Assembly (NCBI GenBank): GCA_964579345.1
Contig: CAZOHB010000046.1
Coordinates: 1-16,277 of the forward strand
Reading direction: 5' to 3'
Length of the DNA stretch: 16,277 nucleotides
DNA from: RGIG5612 sp964579345
GTDB taxonomy: Bacteria; Bacillota; Clostridia; Lachnospirales; Lachnospiraceae
The position numbers and the translations under genes were made by a program. The notes under the pieces were generated by a model. It saw nothing but the letters and a program-made list of their open reading frames with translations, ran no database searches and was not told the DNA's origin. Below are positions 15,669-16,277 of this stretch, piece after piece (position 1 is the stretch's first letter; each line of letters opens with the position of its first letter).

Positions 15669-15710
15669 CAACCGCTCTGTTCCTATTCGTCATCGCACCC
15701 CTAATTATTA
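15649..15710 (-). terminator. Imperfect inverted repeat, probable terminator after the TrpB2 gene
   Basis: 15649-15663 pairs with 15695-15710 in about 14 bp, with one bulged base and one position that is G-U when read on the - strand (A-C mismatch on the +), around a 31-base loop. The AT-rich distal arm and following TTTG on the - strand give a moderately U-rich end. Nothing else was seen in the 268-base gap between the TrpB2 gene and dapL apart from the candidate promoter and a small hairpin at 15582-15599. Confidence 0.45.
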
Positions 15711-15783
15711 ATTTGTTCCTTAAAAATGAATTTCGTGTTTATTTACCCGTCCCCTGCTGAGGCAGTGTATCTCTTCCTCCGGG

Positions 15784-16277
15784 TTATGCTTCAACCTTCG
15801 GAAGGCAGGCAAATCCTTTTTCCAGTTCCTCATCCGTCGGGATATAATCAGTCAGATCGCCGTCATTAAACTGCTGATAACCCTTCAGATCGAAGTATCC
15901 GGTTCCGGTAAGTCCGAAGACGATCGTCTTCTCTTCTCCGGTCTCTTTGCATTTCAGTGCCTCGTCAACCGCTGCCTTGATCGCATGGGAGCTCTCCGGT
16001 GCCGGCAGTGTGCCTTCGCATCTTGCGAACATTTCCGCTGCTTCGAACACATCACTCTGCTTTGCAGAAACTGCTCTCATATAGCCGTCATGATACAGCT
16101 GGGAGAGTACGGTGCTCATGCCGTGGAATCTCAGTCCTCCTGCGTGGTTTGCAGAAGGAATGAAGCTGCTGCCTAAGGTATACATCTTTGCGAGCGGGCA
16201 GATCATGCCGGTGTCGCAGAAGTCATAGGCAAACTTGCCTCTTGTAAAGCTCGGGCAGGATGCCGGCTCAACAGCGA
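15784..16277 (-). CDS. Tryptophan synthase beta chain, TrpB2-type, C-terminal part
   Basis: Only the last ~164 residues are inside the window; the frame stays open to the edge, with AVEPASCPSFTRGKFAYDF upstream of the first in-window Met. The known TrpB reaction joins indole and serine to tryptophan with PLP. The wording CPSFTRGKFAYDFCDT, then KMYTLGSSFIPSANHAGGLR, FHGMSTVLSQL, TLPAPESSHAIKAAVDEAL and GLTGTGYFDL matches the longer TrpB2 subfamily better than classical TrpB, notably FIP...HAGGLR(F/Y)HG, which is from family knowledge. TrpB2 proteins often act without TrpA, for indole salvage or possibly other PLP chemistry; which applies here cannot be told. The Met at 16206 is internal, not a start. 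It lies upstream of dapL on the same strand, 268 bases away, with a probable terminator between. Confidence 0.9.
   Translation of the reverse strand, partial: AVEPASCPSFTRGKFAYDFCDTGMICPLAKMYTLGSSFIPSANHAGGLRFHGMSTVLSQLYHDGYMRAVSAKQSDVFEAAEMFARCEGTLPAPESSHAIKAAVDEALKCKETGEEKTIVFGLTGTGYFDLKGYQQFNDGDLTDYIPTDEELEKGFACLPKVEA

Noticed and set aside
15515..15760. 81-codon + strand frame with a hydrophobic end
   Set aside because: No ribosome binding site; it overlaps the dapL start codon and upstream region, and its hydrophobic end comes from reading the AT-rich inverted repeat.
1..16277. CRISPR array, tRNA, rRNA, phage or toxin-antitoxin genes
   Set aside because: No regularly spaced direct repeats, no cloverleaf or rRNA-like sequence, and no matching small gene pairs were seen on either strand.

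Overview
The window looks like a Firmicute of the Lachnospiraceae or a near relative, probably from a ruminant gut. Three things suggest this: the wording of the housekeeping enzymes, a secreted protein ending in a lysine-rich fibronectin-III-like tail of the kind common in that family, and about 70 bases of ruminant repeat DNA fused to the left end. The family assignment is inference from protein style; no database search was possible. The ruminant DNA makes a host-associated metagenome assembly with a chimeric contig end the likeliest origin.

Left block, + strand: the first ~70 bases match the remembered BovB / Bov-tA retroposon consensus and run directly into pyrG (CTP synthase), which has lost roughly its first 120 residues. 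guaA (GMP synthase) and glmS (glucosamine-6-phosphate synthase) follow, 21 bases apart and probably co-transcribed from a promoter at the end of pyrG. A perfect hairpin lies just ahead of guaA.

Middle, - strand: carA and carB (carbamoyl-phosphate synthase) overlap by 8 bases and converge on glmS. They have a clear sigma-A-type promoter and a short leader. Between glmS and carB lies a 217-base inverted repeat able to fold almost end to end, with terminator-like ends facing both ways. PyrG, GuaA, GlmS and CarA are four successive glutamine-hydrolysing enzymes, so this block links glutamine nitrogen to CTP, GMP, amino sugars and carbamoyl phosphate.

Right block, - strand: a 1546-residue secreted protein of unknown function has its own terminator. 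It carries a signal peptide, FG-GAP/VCBS-like propeller motifs, a Ser/Thr/Gly-rich beta region, an Ig-like domain, four helical repeats and a very basic FN3-like tail. Next come dapL (LL-diaminopimelate aminotransferase) with a strong terminator, and the C-terminal part of a TrpB2-type tryptophan synthase beta chain cut by the window edge. No tRNA, rRNA, CRISPR array, transposase or phage gene was seen. Intergenic gaps are all under 300 bases.
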